A program made the position numbers and the translations under genes. Source: Cristatella mucedo (Eukaryota; Bryozoa; Phylactolaemata; Cristatellidae). From it: a DNA stretch of 64,000 nucleotides. The DNA lies in the NCBI GenBank assembly GCA_009760855.2, contig WPIO01000013.1, forward strand, positions 3,682,501 to 3,746,500, given 5' to 3'. The notes beneath the pieces are model-generated. The model was not told the DNA's origin, searched no databases, and saw only the letters and a list, made by a program, of their open reading frames with translations. Of the stretch, positions 29,174 to 40,814 are shown one piece after another. Position 1 is the stretch's first letter, and every line of letters begins with the position of its first letter.

Positions 29174-29215
29174 ACGCAGGCGATGGCTGCCACATGTGGC
29201 AGCCATCGCCTGCGT
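29174..29215. repeat. Perfect 42-bp palindrome
   Basis: ACGCAGGCGATGGCTGCCACA is followed immediately by its exact reverse complement; 21-bp arms, no spacer. Confidence 0.97.
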
Positions 29216-29219
29216 GCTG

Positions 29220-29688
29220 GTCTGCCTTGCTACGGCTACCGGTCAAATGAGCGTTTACCGAGTGTTTACTGCGCTGCTCCTTTCTTGCACGCACCTGCTC
29301 CTCAATGACCGCACCGGCTAACCAACCGACCACATCGGCTCTGCAGACAACTGTGGCATTATAATTCTCCTTCTCTCAAACCTCCGCTGACTCCGCACAA
29401 AGGATTGCATCGTCCTCGCAGGGTCCCGTCACTCACTTCCGCAGGTCCTTTATTCGCTTGCCCCGACTTACCTATCTGAGAAATACGCACTCCTCTCGGG
29501 CTTCCCCTCGCACCCTCCCTCCGCAGGTGCTCTGACTCGGGTCCTTTAGCTGTGCCTCTAAGCTGTGCCTCGTGTCTTGCTTTTGAATACCCTGCCTTCA
29601 GTTCTTGTGCTCCTCAAGCCTCAAACTAGTTCTTAGCTGGCATCGCGGCCGGCATTCCCTGGCTTGAAGTCACTTCAAAACTCTGCTA
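29220..29688. other. No gene recognised
   Basis: C+T-rich mixed sequence; nothing seen. Confidence 0.5.
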
Positions 29689-29689
29689 A

Positions 29690-29852
29690 TTTAGCGAACT
29701 CATTTTGCATAGCGGCAAAAGAGCGTTTTCGGCTGTCATCGCCGCTCTCAGTTGGCAATATAGGATCGCCCGTGCAGGGGATTCGAGCCCACGACGACCT
29801 CGGTTGTGAAGAGCGAGCGTCTTACCTCCCGGGCTATCGCGGCCCTAAAAAA
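29690..29852 (-). mobile_element. SINE-1-type copy with a very tRNA-like head
   Basis: Reverse strand begins GGCCGCGATAGCCCGGGAGGTAAGACGC (A-box TAGCCCGGGAGG), then CGTGGGCTCGAATCCC (B-box). The body matches SINE-1 (GCGATGACAGCC…AAACGCTC). Of the copies here it keeps the clearest tRNA resemblance. Confidence 0.8.
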
Positions 29853-30079
29853 AAGCTAAATACCCATCAGTTCCTCGCAGCGTTCGCCACGTCCTCACGA
29901 ATGGTGTTCGAGGGCTTACGCGAGCAGAAAACGGTTCGTGTCATAACAAATAATCGTTGTATTGTTGCTTTCTTTCCAGCGCTTCATACGTTTGTTTTAG
30001 CATAACTAGGACATGGTTTGTTCATTATGAGTAAAGGAGCTACGCGTCGCGTGATCGGATCCCTTCGTATTTGTGAAGT

Positions 30080-30081
<2 letters not shown>

Positions 30082-30134
<53 letters not shown>
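30082..30134. repeat. (TA)n microsatellite followed by A+T-rich tract to ~30400
   Basis: About 26 TA units; 30135-30400 is a degenerate AT-rich tract with many TATATA/ATAAAATT motifs and no gene. Confidence 0.95.
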
Positions 30135-30137
<3 letters not shown>

Positions 30138-30624
30138 ATTTATATATGCTCACACATACTTACATTCAGGTATACGCAAACGGGTATATATGGGAGTCTG
30201 TGTACGACGTTTTATAAAATTCATAAAAGGCAATTTTTATATAAAATCCTTTATAAATTTATAATAATATATAATATACAATATAATATTTATATACTAT
30301 TTATTTAAATATATATTATACAATATATAATTATATAATTTTTATATATTATATAAAAATTTATATAAAATTCAGATTTGATAAAATTCATATATGGCAA
30401 TTCAGATTACGGCGCTGCTCTGACCAGAGCAGATGGACATTTGCCGGTGCTTCGAGTGATTAATCAGGACAGACGATATATTTTTATCTTTCCTCCACGT
30501 TTTAAAAGACGGTGTCTATCGTCTGCGTACGAACTCTATTCAGTGCAGCCTTTAAGAGTCGCTAGCCTTGCATCAAGACGCTAGTTCTACTCGTATCGGT
30601 CAACCGGCTGTGGCTTCCGGCACA

Positions 30625-32660
30625 CGTTGTTAAGATGTGGCTGCGGACTGGTAGTCTTCTTTGATTGGCGTATGAATTGCTGGATGAGGTCGCTCGTGGC
30701 CTCCTTGAATGTAGACTTGGAGGTTCGGCACAGAATTGAGGGCCATAATTTCAGACCGGGTTGCCGCCGCTCCAGGGACAGTCTCTCTGATCTGGTCTAT
30801 CTCGTTGAAAAAAGCTAGAGAAGCGAGCGGCGCCAGGTCATCAAAAATATTACTGGGTAACACGGAACTACCACGGGAGTGCTTAAGGAGATGCATGGCG
30901 GCAGACATAAGCACTTCGGTTGCTTTCACGACCTCGGGACTGAGGTCGTGGGTTCGATTCCTGCGGTGGGCATTCCTTTATCGCCACTGCAAGATGCGGT
31001 GAAAGCCATAAAGGCTCTTTTGTCGCTATACAAAAAGAGGCTGTTTAATCAGCTATGATTATTATTATTACTTTTAGATCGTGCATTCTTTATTTGACAG
31101 TATTTTTTTATAGAAACTAGACTTAGCCTTAGCTAGGATCGATTGGTATGATCTATTGTAGTCTTTATATGCCTGACAGTGGACAGTCAGTCCTGATCTT
31201 TCGTAAATGCTTTCTCAAGCTTTCGCTTAGTAAACCTAGCTAGTTTAATGAATGCGGTAAACCACAGGCCGTCTGGGCTAGGGCGAACATTTCACATAGA
31301 GGTGCAAACACGCTGAGCGTGTCAGCAAGTGTCGCTTTGTACAGTTTTTCCAATGATGACAGGTCGCAAGGAGGATTGAGCAGCAGGGCGAAGAAAATAT
31401 TTTCTCGCGAACAGCATCGGTCAAGGGGCGTGAGGTTTCGCAATTTCCAAATGGTTTTGGATGCGAGAAGGCGACACTGAACTCTTGACTGAATTAGATC
31501 TGCAAGTGGTCAGATGTGCGTAATTTGGTAATAGTAGCACACACTTGTGCGAGAATATTTGATCGAGTGTGTGATCCTTGTTGTGAGTGAGTTTATGCGC
31601 ATGAGTCACGAGAGAAAATGAGTCACTCAGTGCACAAAACTCAGCGCTTAGGGCGTCAGCTAAGACGTCAAAATGAATGTTAAAAATACTCATACCAAAA
31701 AAATATCGGTTTCTTGTACACAGAATTGAAATTCGATCAGAGAAATCTGGGATAAAGGAGAACTTTGTAGCTGGGGGCGAAATAGTACTCCCACCACTGG
31801 CAGCTTATTGTCCGGGGGAGACTCCGGACAAGAGATTCGAAACACTGCTTCAAGGGGACTGCAAACGGATTGAAATTGGGAGAAGAACGTGCGACAATGA
31901 CGACTCCCCCACCAGTTTCGATTGATCAACGGGTGTAGATTAAGGAAAAGCCCGTCGGGGTTACGTCGGTTATGGTCGGACAGGTTCAGTCATGTCTCGG
32001 TAAAAGCAAACAGATCGAAATTGCCTTCCATAATCATGTACGTATTATTAGTGTTGTATTGCACTTCAAGCGAGAATTCCAAAGACTTGCGTCAAGATGG
32101 GCCACTGGGGGTTATAGTAGGCTCGATGACCTTTAAATTAGAGAGATTCACAGCAGCGGCTTGAGGGCGGTCGAGCAGCACGACACGAAACAATGCTACG
32201 AATACCAAATAAGCGGGGCCTCCTGCCATCGAGGTGGCTACGCGATCTCATTTTAGAAATGCCCAACTTTACGGACCCTAACAACAGAAACCGCAACAAG
32301 GAATGGCATTTGGACGACGGTATCGAAATGAGAATAGGCGCACACGATCACACCTTATAGGGAGGTTGCTAACATTTGTTGAAGAAGCTAAAGTTGCAGG
32401 CCTCGTGGAGGGTGAGACTTCTGCACATGGGAACAGCCCGACGCGGCAAGCGTTTGGATGTCCATGGGCACGCAGTAATTACTTACGCACTGCGGCCAAA
32501 CAAAAAGCAGGCACGCTTTAAACAGGTCGGTCTTAGCTGTATCGGTTTCCGTATAAGACGTTGTAGGGAGCTCCGGCCTTGGCATTGCTCTGTCGCTGCT
32601 CGGAATTAGCGTCACTTTCCACGGGAAAGTGCCGACCAGCAACTGCTGAAAACTTGTCCG
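30625..32660 (-). mobile_element. LINE-B 5' half: endonuclease region, degenerate
   Basis: Read leftward from ~32660 it matches 61500-59655: a 5' segment, then endonuclease codons (FNIHFDVLADALSAEFCAL near 31680; THNKDHTLDQIFSH near 31580, the GDFNxH and THxxGHxLDLI marks of LINE endonucleases). Next comes the linker before the RT (LP-x-IFDDLAPLASLAFFNEIDQIRE near 30830). The RT half is absent here. SINE-1 interrupts it at 30925-31062. Many frame breaks. Confidence 0.78.
30925..31062 (+). mobile_element. SINE-1 copy, 5'-truncated, nested in LINE-B
   Basis: GGTTGCTTTCACGACCTCGGGACTGAGGTCGTGGGTTCGATTCCTGCGGTGGGC through AAAGAGGCTGTTTAATCAGC. The LINE-B linker resumes after it. Confidence 0.88.
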
Positions 32661-32669
32661 TGTGGAAGA

Positions 32670-33280
32670 GCTAAGCTAATCCGTCACTTTGATGAACAGA
32701 CGAGACTTTTTTTGCCGCCATATTCTCAACGCCAATCCAAAGACCTTTAAATTGTAATGGACCACGTTATCCTACGATATATAAACGACGGAAAGATGGC
32801 TGCATTCGTGCAAGACAAAAATTGGCTCTGATAATAATAGATCGTTTGCACTTCGTCCTAAGAGAATTAAGTCTCCATCCAGGCATCTTAACACGATGCA
32901 GGCGAAACAATAACCGAGGGTTAATGACAGACGCGGTCTCACGCTTAGAAAAGCATGCACAAGCAATCAAATCTCACGCTTAGGCTAGTATTCCAAAGTA
33001 TTTCAGAAGCAAGTCAGAGCCGTCAGACACGCACGGGCGAGTGAGCTGACATGGCTTACTATCCCCTACCTAGATTGTTACTTGGCTTGATTGGTTCCGA
33101 TGCACCAGAGCACGGCGTGGAGGCGTGAACTGCCGCTGCCGCGTGCGCTCATTTTTACGTCTTAGCAAACGCAAGCTAAAGGAGTGGCTTGTTATGCAAA
33201 CAGCTGAACCATCTCGTTTACTTTAAGCGTCGGAGGCTCCCTCGTTGGAGGTCAAGAGACGAAGAGAAAGCGTCACGGAA
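32670..33280. other. No gene recognised
   Basis: Nothing beyond short ORFs. Confidence 0.5.
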
Positions 33281-33282
33281 CG

Positions 33283-33350
33283 TCGGCCCATCCGGCCCAT
33301 CCAGCACATCCGGCCCATCCGGCCCATCCGGCCCATCCAGCACATCCAGG
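33283..33350. repeat. (CGGCCCATCC)n 10-bp minisatellite
   Basis: About seven units, some with the variant AGCACATCC. Confidence 0.92.
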
Positions 33351-33738
33351 CACTGTCGAGTAGACAGGATGTGTGCATGCGCTGTGTTCCGCAATTGGCA
33401 GCTCAACAGTCTGCTGTGTCTGCTGGCACTGCTGCTGCGGTGAATTTTGAGCTCCGACTTTTCGTCCTTTGAGCTGCTTTCTGAGAAGATGGCCTGCCTA
33501 GCTGCGGGCCTGGATTTTATTATTTCGAATTCCTTCTTTTCAAGCTCGTTTGTTTTCTGAGAATATGGCTGCATATGGAAGGGCTTCGATGAGTTGGAAC
33601 ATGAATCTGCTCACTGCGTTCGTGGAAACTCCGCAGATACTCTTTTGCTCGTACTCAGCCCGATTACCCAGTACGGCCAAGCAGGCAGAAAGGTGTACAC
33701 GGATATTTAGTGCTAGCACAAGCACTATCCGCACCCTG

Positions 33739-33783
33739 AAGTCTTTGAGTCTTTGAGTCTTTGAGTCTTTGAGTCTTCGAGTC
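33739..33783. repeat. (TCTTTGAG)n-type tandem repeat
   Basis: Five units of GAGTCTTT, last one GAGTCTTC. Confidence 0.9.
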
Positions 33784-33799
33784 TGCTCCAGTAGTGCTT

Positions 33800-34090
33800 C
33801 GGCACGCTGCGCCCAGCAAGACAGTCCAGCAGAACAAAAGCTTTCTTCGCCAACGGAATTAAAACGAAAGGCTGGACCAGATAATTTGTTATCAATGTAG
33901 GATCCGAGAGCATGAGCGGTGTAAACGCTTGCAGCTAGGCTCGTCTGTCTGTCGTGAGCGTCACAAGTGTGAGCTGCCGCATCGCATTGCTTCTCGGCTA
34001 CTTGCAATGAGTCCCGATCAAGCAGCCCATCGACTTCAACGTGTTGTCACTCACTTTTTCACTAATTGATGCCAGATTCTTTTGCTCCGA
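33800..34090. mobile_element. LINE-A (-) and LINE-B (+) scraps
   Basis: 33830-33900 resembles reverse LINE-A (AAAAGCTTTCTTCGCCAAC … ATAATTTGTTATC). 33935-34065 resembles LINE-B (GCTAGGCTCGTCTGTCTGTCGTGAGCGTC … CATCGACTTCAA). Both are short and diverged. Confidence 0.55.
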
Positions 34091-34313
34091 CTTGCCTATC
34101 ACAAAAATCATGTAGGCTTCCCCTTGAAACCACCGGCTCCGACTAACTCCGACGACCGAATCTGAAATCCATTTGAGACCTAGTATTCATGCATTATATA
34201 TTTGAGTATTCCTACGCCAAGGGGCGAGGGCCGCCGGCGGGGGGGGAGGGAGGTAATGTAATGTAATGTATCTCCGTCAGTAAATCCACAAAGTCATAAA
34301 GACCATGTGGGTG

Positions 34314-35124
34314 TTACGCAGGAGAGTTTTGTATAGCGCACTCACAGCCTAAGCGGCTTTCGGTACGCATTCGGTAGCCAACAAACTTCGTCTCACGCAA
34401 CAAAGAGAAAGTGGGAAGCATAGCAGAGTTAGGAGAGCAGTTGAGGTAGTGAGTAGCATAGAAGTAGCAGTTCAGGACCGCTGAAAAAGATGTGCCATAG
34501 TCGGCAGATGGAGAGTAGATGTCGTTGCGTAAGAATTGTGGAAGCGAGTTCCACAGTCTAGGACCTGCAGAGCTAAAGCTTCTGTCGCCAACTGTCTTTA
34601 AGCGGAGGTATGGGACAGCTAATTTATTGTCCACACAAGACCTGAGGGCGCGAACAGGCTGAAACTGATGCAGCAGTTCAGCTAGGTATGAAGGAGCCAA
34701 GCCGTGGCGGGCCTTTTGGGTCAGCATAAGAACTTTGCTCTGTATCCTTTGCTGAACCGGCAACCATCCTAGCTCTTCCAGCAAAGGTGACACGTGCTCA
34801 AACCGCTGGGACTTGAAGACAAGCCTTGCAGCCATTTTCATAGTCCGCTGTAGTGGCATAATAACTTTCTTTGGCAGCCCAGCCAAAAGGGAATTACAAT
34901 AATCAAGCCGAGACAGAACTAAAGAGCTAGTTAAATTTCTTACAAGCCACTGTGGGAGACAGCTTCTAATCTTGGATAGGGATCGGATGTGATGGCTAGC
35001 TGTAGAGGCAGTCTTCTGAATGAAGCTTTTGAAATTGAGGCAGCTGTCGAACACGACACCTAGATTACGAGCACGTGGTGAATGTCGCACAATAGCATCA
35101 CCTATTAGAACAGCAAAGCCTTTT
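34314..35124 (-). CDS. LINE-A ORF2, C-terminal part after the LINE-B insertion
   Basis: Codons from KGFAVLIGDAIVRHSPRARN to …CECAIQNSPA, stop at 34316-34314. It holds RT thumb and downstream CR1-type region (RNLGVVFDSCLNFKSFIQK, SRLDYCNSLLAGLPKK, LGWLPVQQRI, FSSAGPRLWNSLPQF). It is intact and very close to the 4989-5861 copy. Alone it cannot act; it is the 3' portion of a polyprotein whose first part is 35626-36760. Confidence 0.88.
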
Positions 35125-35125
35125 A

Positions 35126-35622
35126 AAACTTCATTCTATGGCTCCAGCCTATCTTTCAGATATACTACCCCATCAGGCAAAGCATCGTACCACTCGCTTT
35201 TCGGAATCCAACAGTCTAGAAATACCTCGTACAAACCTTAAATCCTTTGGAGACCGTGCATTTAGCTCGTATGCTCCCACAGCCTGGAACTCCCTCCCGA
35301 CCTGCATCAGAACATCCCCTGACCTGACCACATTTAAAAGAAACTTAAAAACATACCTATTTAGGACAGCATTTAGTGGGTCCTTGTGATTCGTCCTCGA
35401 TGTGCTTATGCGTGCTGACACTGTTCATGCTGCCACTAACCACATTTGCATGCTGACCCAGTGCATGTAACCCCTAACCATGTTATTCATTTTGTTTGTT
35501 TTTCAAGCATGATTTTACTTACTATTCTATTGCGTATCACTTTGCAGCAAATGTAAAGCGCCTAGAAAGAGATTAAGTTCTCTGAGGGCGCTTTATCAAG
35601 TGCAATATTATTATTATTATTA
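35126..35622 (+). mobile_element. LINE-B 3' fragment nested in LINE-A ORF2
   Basis: Codons SYAPTAWNSLPTCIRTSPDLT…FRTAFSGSL stop, then 3'UTR (GCTGACACTGTTCATGCTGCC), stem-loop AGCGCCTAGAAAGAGATTAAGTTCTCTGAGGGCGCT and (ATT)n. Junctions TTTTAA/AACTTC and ATT/AATCC share only a few bases with the LINE-A target. Confidence 0.93.
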
Positions 35623-35625
35623 TTA

Positions 35626-36760
35626 ATCCAGCCACACGCTTAGGGTGTCCTATGAGAAGCAGTTCGGTTTTATCGTCATTTAATTTCAGGAAGTTTTCCG
35701 ACATCCAGGATCGAATATCGGCAAGGCAAGCATTCAGTTTCTCAGTTGCTGCAGCAGATTCCGACGGTTTAAATGACAAATACAACTGAGTATCGTCAGC
35801 ATAGAAGTGATATCCTATTCCACGGGCCTTAATCACTTTTCCCAGAGGTTGCGTATAAATGGAGAACAGCAAGGGACCGAGTACAGACCCTTGAGGGACT
35901 CCACAGGTGACCCTTCTCATGTCTGAGACCTGACCCCCACACGACGCGGATTGAACACGATCAGACAAGTATGATTTAAACCATGCCAGTGCTTCGTCTG
36001 CCAGACCGATCGTTGTTCTCAATCGTTCAAGCAGAACTTCGTGATCAATGGTGTCGAAGGCAGCAGACAGATCTAGTAGAGCTAGGGCAGTGACATTCCC
36101 GTCGTCGTTGCCACGTAGAATGTCATTGTTAACACGGAGGAGAGCAGTTTCAGTAGAGTGCTGCCTCTTGAAACCTGATTGAAATGTTTCTGGCATTCCA
36201 TTATTTTCAATATGTTCAACTAGCTGCTTAGCAACAATTTTTTCAAGAATCTTTGATAAGAACGGAAGAAGGGAAACTGGACGATAGTTTGCTAGGACCT
36301 CTTTGTCTAATCCAGGCTTTTTAAGAATAGGTCTAACGATTGCCGATTTGAAGGACTTGGGGACGACCACTTTTCCCAAAGAAGCATTAAAAATCTTGGT
36401 TATGGCAGGGCTAAGTTGGTCTGCAAGTGAAGACCACAGAGATGAAGGTATAGGGTCTTCAGGAGACGAGCTCTTTTTGCTAGACCTTATTAAGGCAGCC
36501 ACATCACAGGCAGAAACATCAGAGAACCTTTTAAGAAAGGTCACAGGTTGAGGAACGGCGATTGCTTTGGTCGGAGGGGGCTTAATGGACGCACGAATGT
36601 GCACAATTTTTTCAGTAAAGAAGGCTGAAAACTTTTCGGCTGAGCCCTTAATATCTGGGGAGTCAGACCTCACAGCATTGGCCAGTAAATGGTTTACTGT
36701 CTTATAAATCTGTTTAGTGTCCGACTGGCAGGAATTCAGTTTTCTAATGAAAAAAGAAGA
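35626..36760 (-). CDS. LINE-A ORF2 reverse transcriptase domain
   Basis: This copies LINE RNA into DNA at the nicked target site. The frame is open from about 36760 (no clear start; the first Met is at 36673). Counting from that Met: NYRPVSLLPFLSKILEK at ~130, QSGFKRQHSTETALL at ~165, motif A ALLDLSAAFDTIDH at ~200, motif B CGVPQGSVLGPLLF at ~260, motif C YHFYADDTQLY at ~287 with both Asp present, and motif D LNDDKTELLLIG at ~330. The frame runs into the LINE-B insertion after KRVAGL. The endonuclease and 5' end are missing. All RT active-site residues are intact; the clade (CR1/L2 group) is judged from motif wording. Confidence 0.92.
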
Positions 36761-36841
36761 GGTGGGGGCTCAGCGACAGACGCTTGCCGTCAGTCGCTGC
36801 GCCCATATCAATCACTGTCGCTCCTACTGTCAGTTGGCTGG

Positions 36842-37053
<212 letters not shown>

Positions 37054-37054
37054 C

Positions 37055-38095
37055 ATCAATCGGTGCCGTCAATCAGTGCACCGCCGGCCCAGATTAGCGG
37101 GAGCCGTTCAAGCTGCTGGTATTCCACAGGCGACGACGGCATTAGCAGACGCTGCGATCGATCGCTCTCGCAGCTGGACTCTCGATTCCAAAGCAGCGAT
37201 TCCAGCTGGTTTCGGCCGGTCTGCAGCAGTGCAGATGGAGATAAGTGCACTGGATCGGATCGGCTCGGCCAGGTGCGTCAGCAAATGGAGCGGAACGACG
37301 CCCGCGGGGCGTTTCGAACGCGATGTCTCTACTAGCGTGGCTTCGTGACGGTACCGTTCGCCGGCAGGCATCGTGCACGGGCGGCCGTACGGGTGCTCGT
37401 GTGCCAAAGCAGACGCAAACGCTAACTAGTCGACGCTGCTCCATTGTCGAGAAGGTGCCCGAAGATTGGCATTCGTCGAAAGGCCACTTAGCCGAACAGC
37501 GTCCTTGAGCTGAGAGGGGGAGTTGCCCCGGGTTGAACCGAACGTTTCTAGGAGAAGACAAGCAGAATTCAGGGCCCAGATTCCAGACTCTGGAGCTCCA
37601 GTTGCACGCTGTCGGGGTCTTGATGCGTTGATAGCAATAGTTGGTCGTTTGCATAGGATCCTCAGAGAACTCAATCGCTACCCGTGCGCGCGATGTGCCC
37701 CTCTCTATTAGAGAATCAATAACAATTGGATGAGTGACATGCACGGGCATCAAGCAAGCAAAGGCAGCCGTTCAGAATGCTTAGGCGAGCGTACTAAAGA
37801 AAATAGGAAGACATTCATGGTTAGCAAGGCCTCTGGATACCGACGAGCACTGAATCGCACGCACCCAAAGCACACACCGGAACAAAATGAAGACACGTTC
37901 ACTGGAGCGATGGGAAAGCTGACAGGAAAAGAAGCCTTTTAGCTGAGACTTTAAAGATGCAAGGTCGTTGCAGGTAGTGACCGGAGCCGGGAGCAAGCTC
38001 CAAACTTCCGGCTAATATGAGATGAGTGCGCTATCAGCCAAAGAATTCAATTTAGTATCGTGAACGACGAAATGACCAGATGCTGAGGAGAGGAT
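37055..38095. other. No gene recognised
   Basis: Several ORFs (up to 203 codons, 37142-37753 minus) overlap on both strands with no motif; judged non-coding. Confidence 0.5.
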
Positions 38096-38100
38096 GGGGT

Positions 38101-38172
38101 TTACACGTGACAGGAAAATGTACACGTGACTGGATGGTGTACACGTGACTGAAGGGTGTACACGTGACTGGA
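38101..38172. repeat. Four tandem TACACGTGAC-containing units
   Basis: TACACGTGAC occurs four times at ~19-bp spacing, each containing the palindromic E-box CACGTG. Confidence 0.85.
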
Positions 38173-38375
38173 GGAGCCGCGAGGTCGGATAAGTAGCCAG
38201 TCAAAGCGAGTCCACTGAGCTCCAAGCCAGATCGAGGACCTCCGTGAGGTCGATTCGATGCTTGCTAGGGAGCTAGTCAAGCTGGTGAAAACAAAAGCAA
38301 TGTGACGTGGCAGCAACGCCCTTTGACAACGGAAAATCCGCAGAGAGCTGTAAAATAAATAGCAGCATATCATAT

Positions 38376-38434
<59 letters not shown>

Positions 38435-38438
38435 CTGT

Positions 38439-38516
<78 letters not shown>
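38376..38516. repeat. Compound microsatellite (CA)n(TA)n(TG)n(TA)n(GA)n
   Basis: The (CA)(TA)(TG) part is self-complementary and could extrude as a hairpin; it is followed by (TA)~16 and (GA)~19. Confidence 0.95.
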
Positions 38517-38518
<2 letters not shown>

Positions 38519-38519
38519 T

Positions 38520-38692
38520 GTCTCTCGTTGTCGAAAATGACGAGGTGATTTAAATATTTTGGCAGCAAGCCAGTACTGTGGTCTCGTGAAGCGCCGAATT
38601 GAGTTCGTCATACGATATCCTATTGCTTCGAGCTGCCACATAAGGTTTCACAAACTTAATAAAGTAGCATCACTTTTAACCGTTGTCGCAGG
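38520..38692. other. No gene recognised
   Basis: Nothing seen. Confidence 0.45.
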
Positions 38693-38694
38693 GG

Positions 38695-38862
38695 CATTTT
38701 TAACATGGAATTCGTTTCTCTAGCGTCCTAAGAGAACTTAACCTCTATGCAGGCACTTCACATGTTCGGCGAGGGCTCGAGCCCACGATCTGGGTCATCA
38801 AATACATTCAGACTGACCTCGGTCGTTGAAGGCCACCACTCTTAGCCACCAGGCCAAACTGG
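38695..38862 (-). mobile_element. SINE-2, tRNA-derived, clear A-box
   Basis: Reverse strand: GGCCTGGTGGCTAAGAGTGG (A-box TGGCTAAGAGTGG), GTCGTTGAAGG region reversed, B-box-like GGGCTCGAGCCC, then the LINE-B-type end TGAAGTGCCTGCATAGAGG…TTAAGTTCTCTTAGGACGCT. It links the tRNA head to the LINE-B stem-loop in one unit. Confidence 0.82.
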
Positions 38863-38864
38863 GG

Positions 38865-39716
38865 CGGCGTGCATGTATGCCAGTTGACGGATGCGATCTT
38901 CCTCGTGAGCAGGCTTTTCGCGAAAGACAAAAGCTGGGCTGAGCAGAGATGAAACACCGAAGGGGGCGCTCGCCCAGCTGGGCAGCTTTTGAAAACGAGG
39001 CAGTCTAGCTCGTCGCGACTTGCAGCGTGGGCGCGGCTCGACCCAGCGGCCGAACCGACGAGCCTCGATATGACCAGAGAAGCCCATCTGGGCTGGAGCC
39101 GCTCCACCGACAGAAATCAATCTCTCCTAAGTAATTTAAGGCTGCTCTGAGCACACAAGGAATTGCAGCAGTGCGTCATTTTATTGCCACTCGCACGAGG
39201 ATCAGCAGCTGCTGCTGCAACAGTTGACAGCAGCAGCTTAGTGAAAAAACAACCACGCCTGACATCCATCCATCCATCCTACGCTGAGTGACATGCCCGA
39301 TCTGTCAAAAGGCTCTCGCCCCATCGCTTGATCCGAACGAGGGCACCGTCGAATTCTAGAATTTGGCAAAAGCTAGCATGCATCGAGACTCGGCAAGCCA
39401 GTATGACTTACAGCCAACTTACCGATGGCCATTACGCGAATGTTAACGGTGTATACAAAATTTCGTAGCTGCCCCCCCCCGCAGCCATCGAGGCCGCATT
39501 CTAGTCCATTCAAGCCACGCAGCTGGTTCGGCAGCATATCAGCCCGGTGACCGGGTCAACATTGTAACATGGACAGGCGACTAATAGACGCTATTACGGC
39601 TTTGAAGACCTGGTTGGTCCAATCGATTAAGACCGTTCCAATAATGCATAGCTGGTTTGGACCAGCAACTATTTGGGTGAATCATAGAGGGCAAAGGCTG
39701 GCAGCTTCCAGCATTG
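38865..39716. other. No gene recognised
   Basis: Includes (CATC)n at 39266-39279 and a C-run at 39472-39481. Confidence 0.5.
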
Positions 39717-39719
39717 CGT

Positions 39720-39815
39720 ACTACTACTACTAATAATACTAATAATGCACTTGATAAAGCGCCCTCAGAGAACTCAATCTCTTTCTAGGAGCTTTACATT
39801 TGCTGCAAAGGGAAG
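39720..39815 (-). mobile_element. LINE-B 3' end fragment
   Basis: (ACT/AAT)n tail, GCGCCCTCAGAGAACTCAATCTCTTTCTAGGAGC stem-loop, ATTTGCTGCAAAGGGA. Confidence 0.88.
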
Positions 39816-39819
39816 TCAC

Positions 39820-40402
39820 AAGCAATGCACAAACGAATATGACTCGGACGCAGTCTTGAAAGGAAACATCACAATGGCTCACTACCACAATTGGACGAGA
39901 GCCTCTGCACAAATCCTTCATCGGCAATATTTAAGTAGCTCAGCGTAATCGATAAGCCAGATAATTGAATTCTTCGGCCAAAATTTTCGCGAGACCTCGT
40001 CGCCGGTAAACAGCCCGAGAAGGATCGAGCAAATGAAAGAAAACGTCTTCAGCGTTTACCAATCAAGCGCCTGGTGTTGACATTCGGGCGATGGCTAATA
40101 GCAGAAGCACGTACATATCACTAGAGCACCTCGCGATCACATACGACCGAACATTTGGAGAGGTACTGACATTAGAAGCAGGTGCGTGCAAACACCGACC
40201 AAATACTCGCGTCGTCTCCAAATACATTTAATCTTAGCAATTCATCTAATGATTGCCAGCACAAAATTACTCAGAGCTGTCAGTCTGGCGTCTTGGCGTC
40301 GACGAGTTGACCTCAATTTGCCAGCCTTGTTGCCATAGTTAACGCTGACATTGCCTGGCTGGTGCGGCTAATCGCCTGCTCGGATAATAATAACAGGAAC
40401 AA
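39820..40402. other. No gene recognised
   Basis: Nothing seen. Confidence 0.5.
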
Positions 40403-40404
40403 TA

Positions 40405-40592
40405 GTAAGCTGATTGATTCAACAGCCTCATTTGTATAGCGACCTAAGAGCCTTAACGGCTCTCACCACCGCTTGCAGCGGGCAACAGATTATCGCCCAC
40501 TGCAGGGCTCGAACTCACGACCCACGACACGAACCCAAGACCGGGGGTCGTGAAGAGCAAGCACATCACCCCTGGACTACAAACCATGGGGC
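40405..40592 (-). mobile_element. SINE-1 copy, diverged
   Basis: TTCAACAGCCTCATTTGTATAGCGACCTAAGAGCC … ACCACCGCTTGCAGC … GCAGGGCTCGAACTCACGACC … extra CACGAACC insertion before GGTCGTGAAGAGCAAGCAC. Confidence 0.82.
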
Positions 40593-40814
40593 TCAGATGA
40601 TTTACTTAACCACCAGCGAAGTATAGTTACAGTAGAATCACCCTGCTTAAGTGAGCGGCTACTTCCTATGGAAACGCTAAACAATGCTTCCCAGATGTGC
40701 TGCTCGACCGGCCTTGAGAACCAGCCAGTGCTCGTGGCTGTGAATGTTACGAGCGGTTCGGTTACGTTTTAACCTATGTGTGAATGACGTCACGACCCCA
40801 TTGGCCTCGCTATA

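Larger units (their letters stand above)
34256..36765 (-). mobile_element. LINE-A, longest copy (CR1/L2-type LINE), interrupted by LINE-B
   Basis: 3' end (ATGTA)n at 34256; the 5' truncation is about 36765, upstream of the RT. It carries the whole RT domain plus C-terminal region with almost no damage apart from a 497-bp LINE-B insertion at 35126-35622. The uninterrupted sequence around the site is preserved at 5050-5070 (GTGGCTGGATTAAAAGGCTTTGC). Confidence 0.93.
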
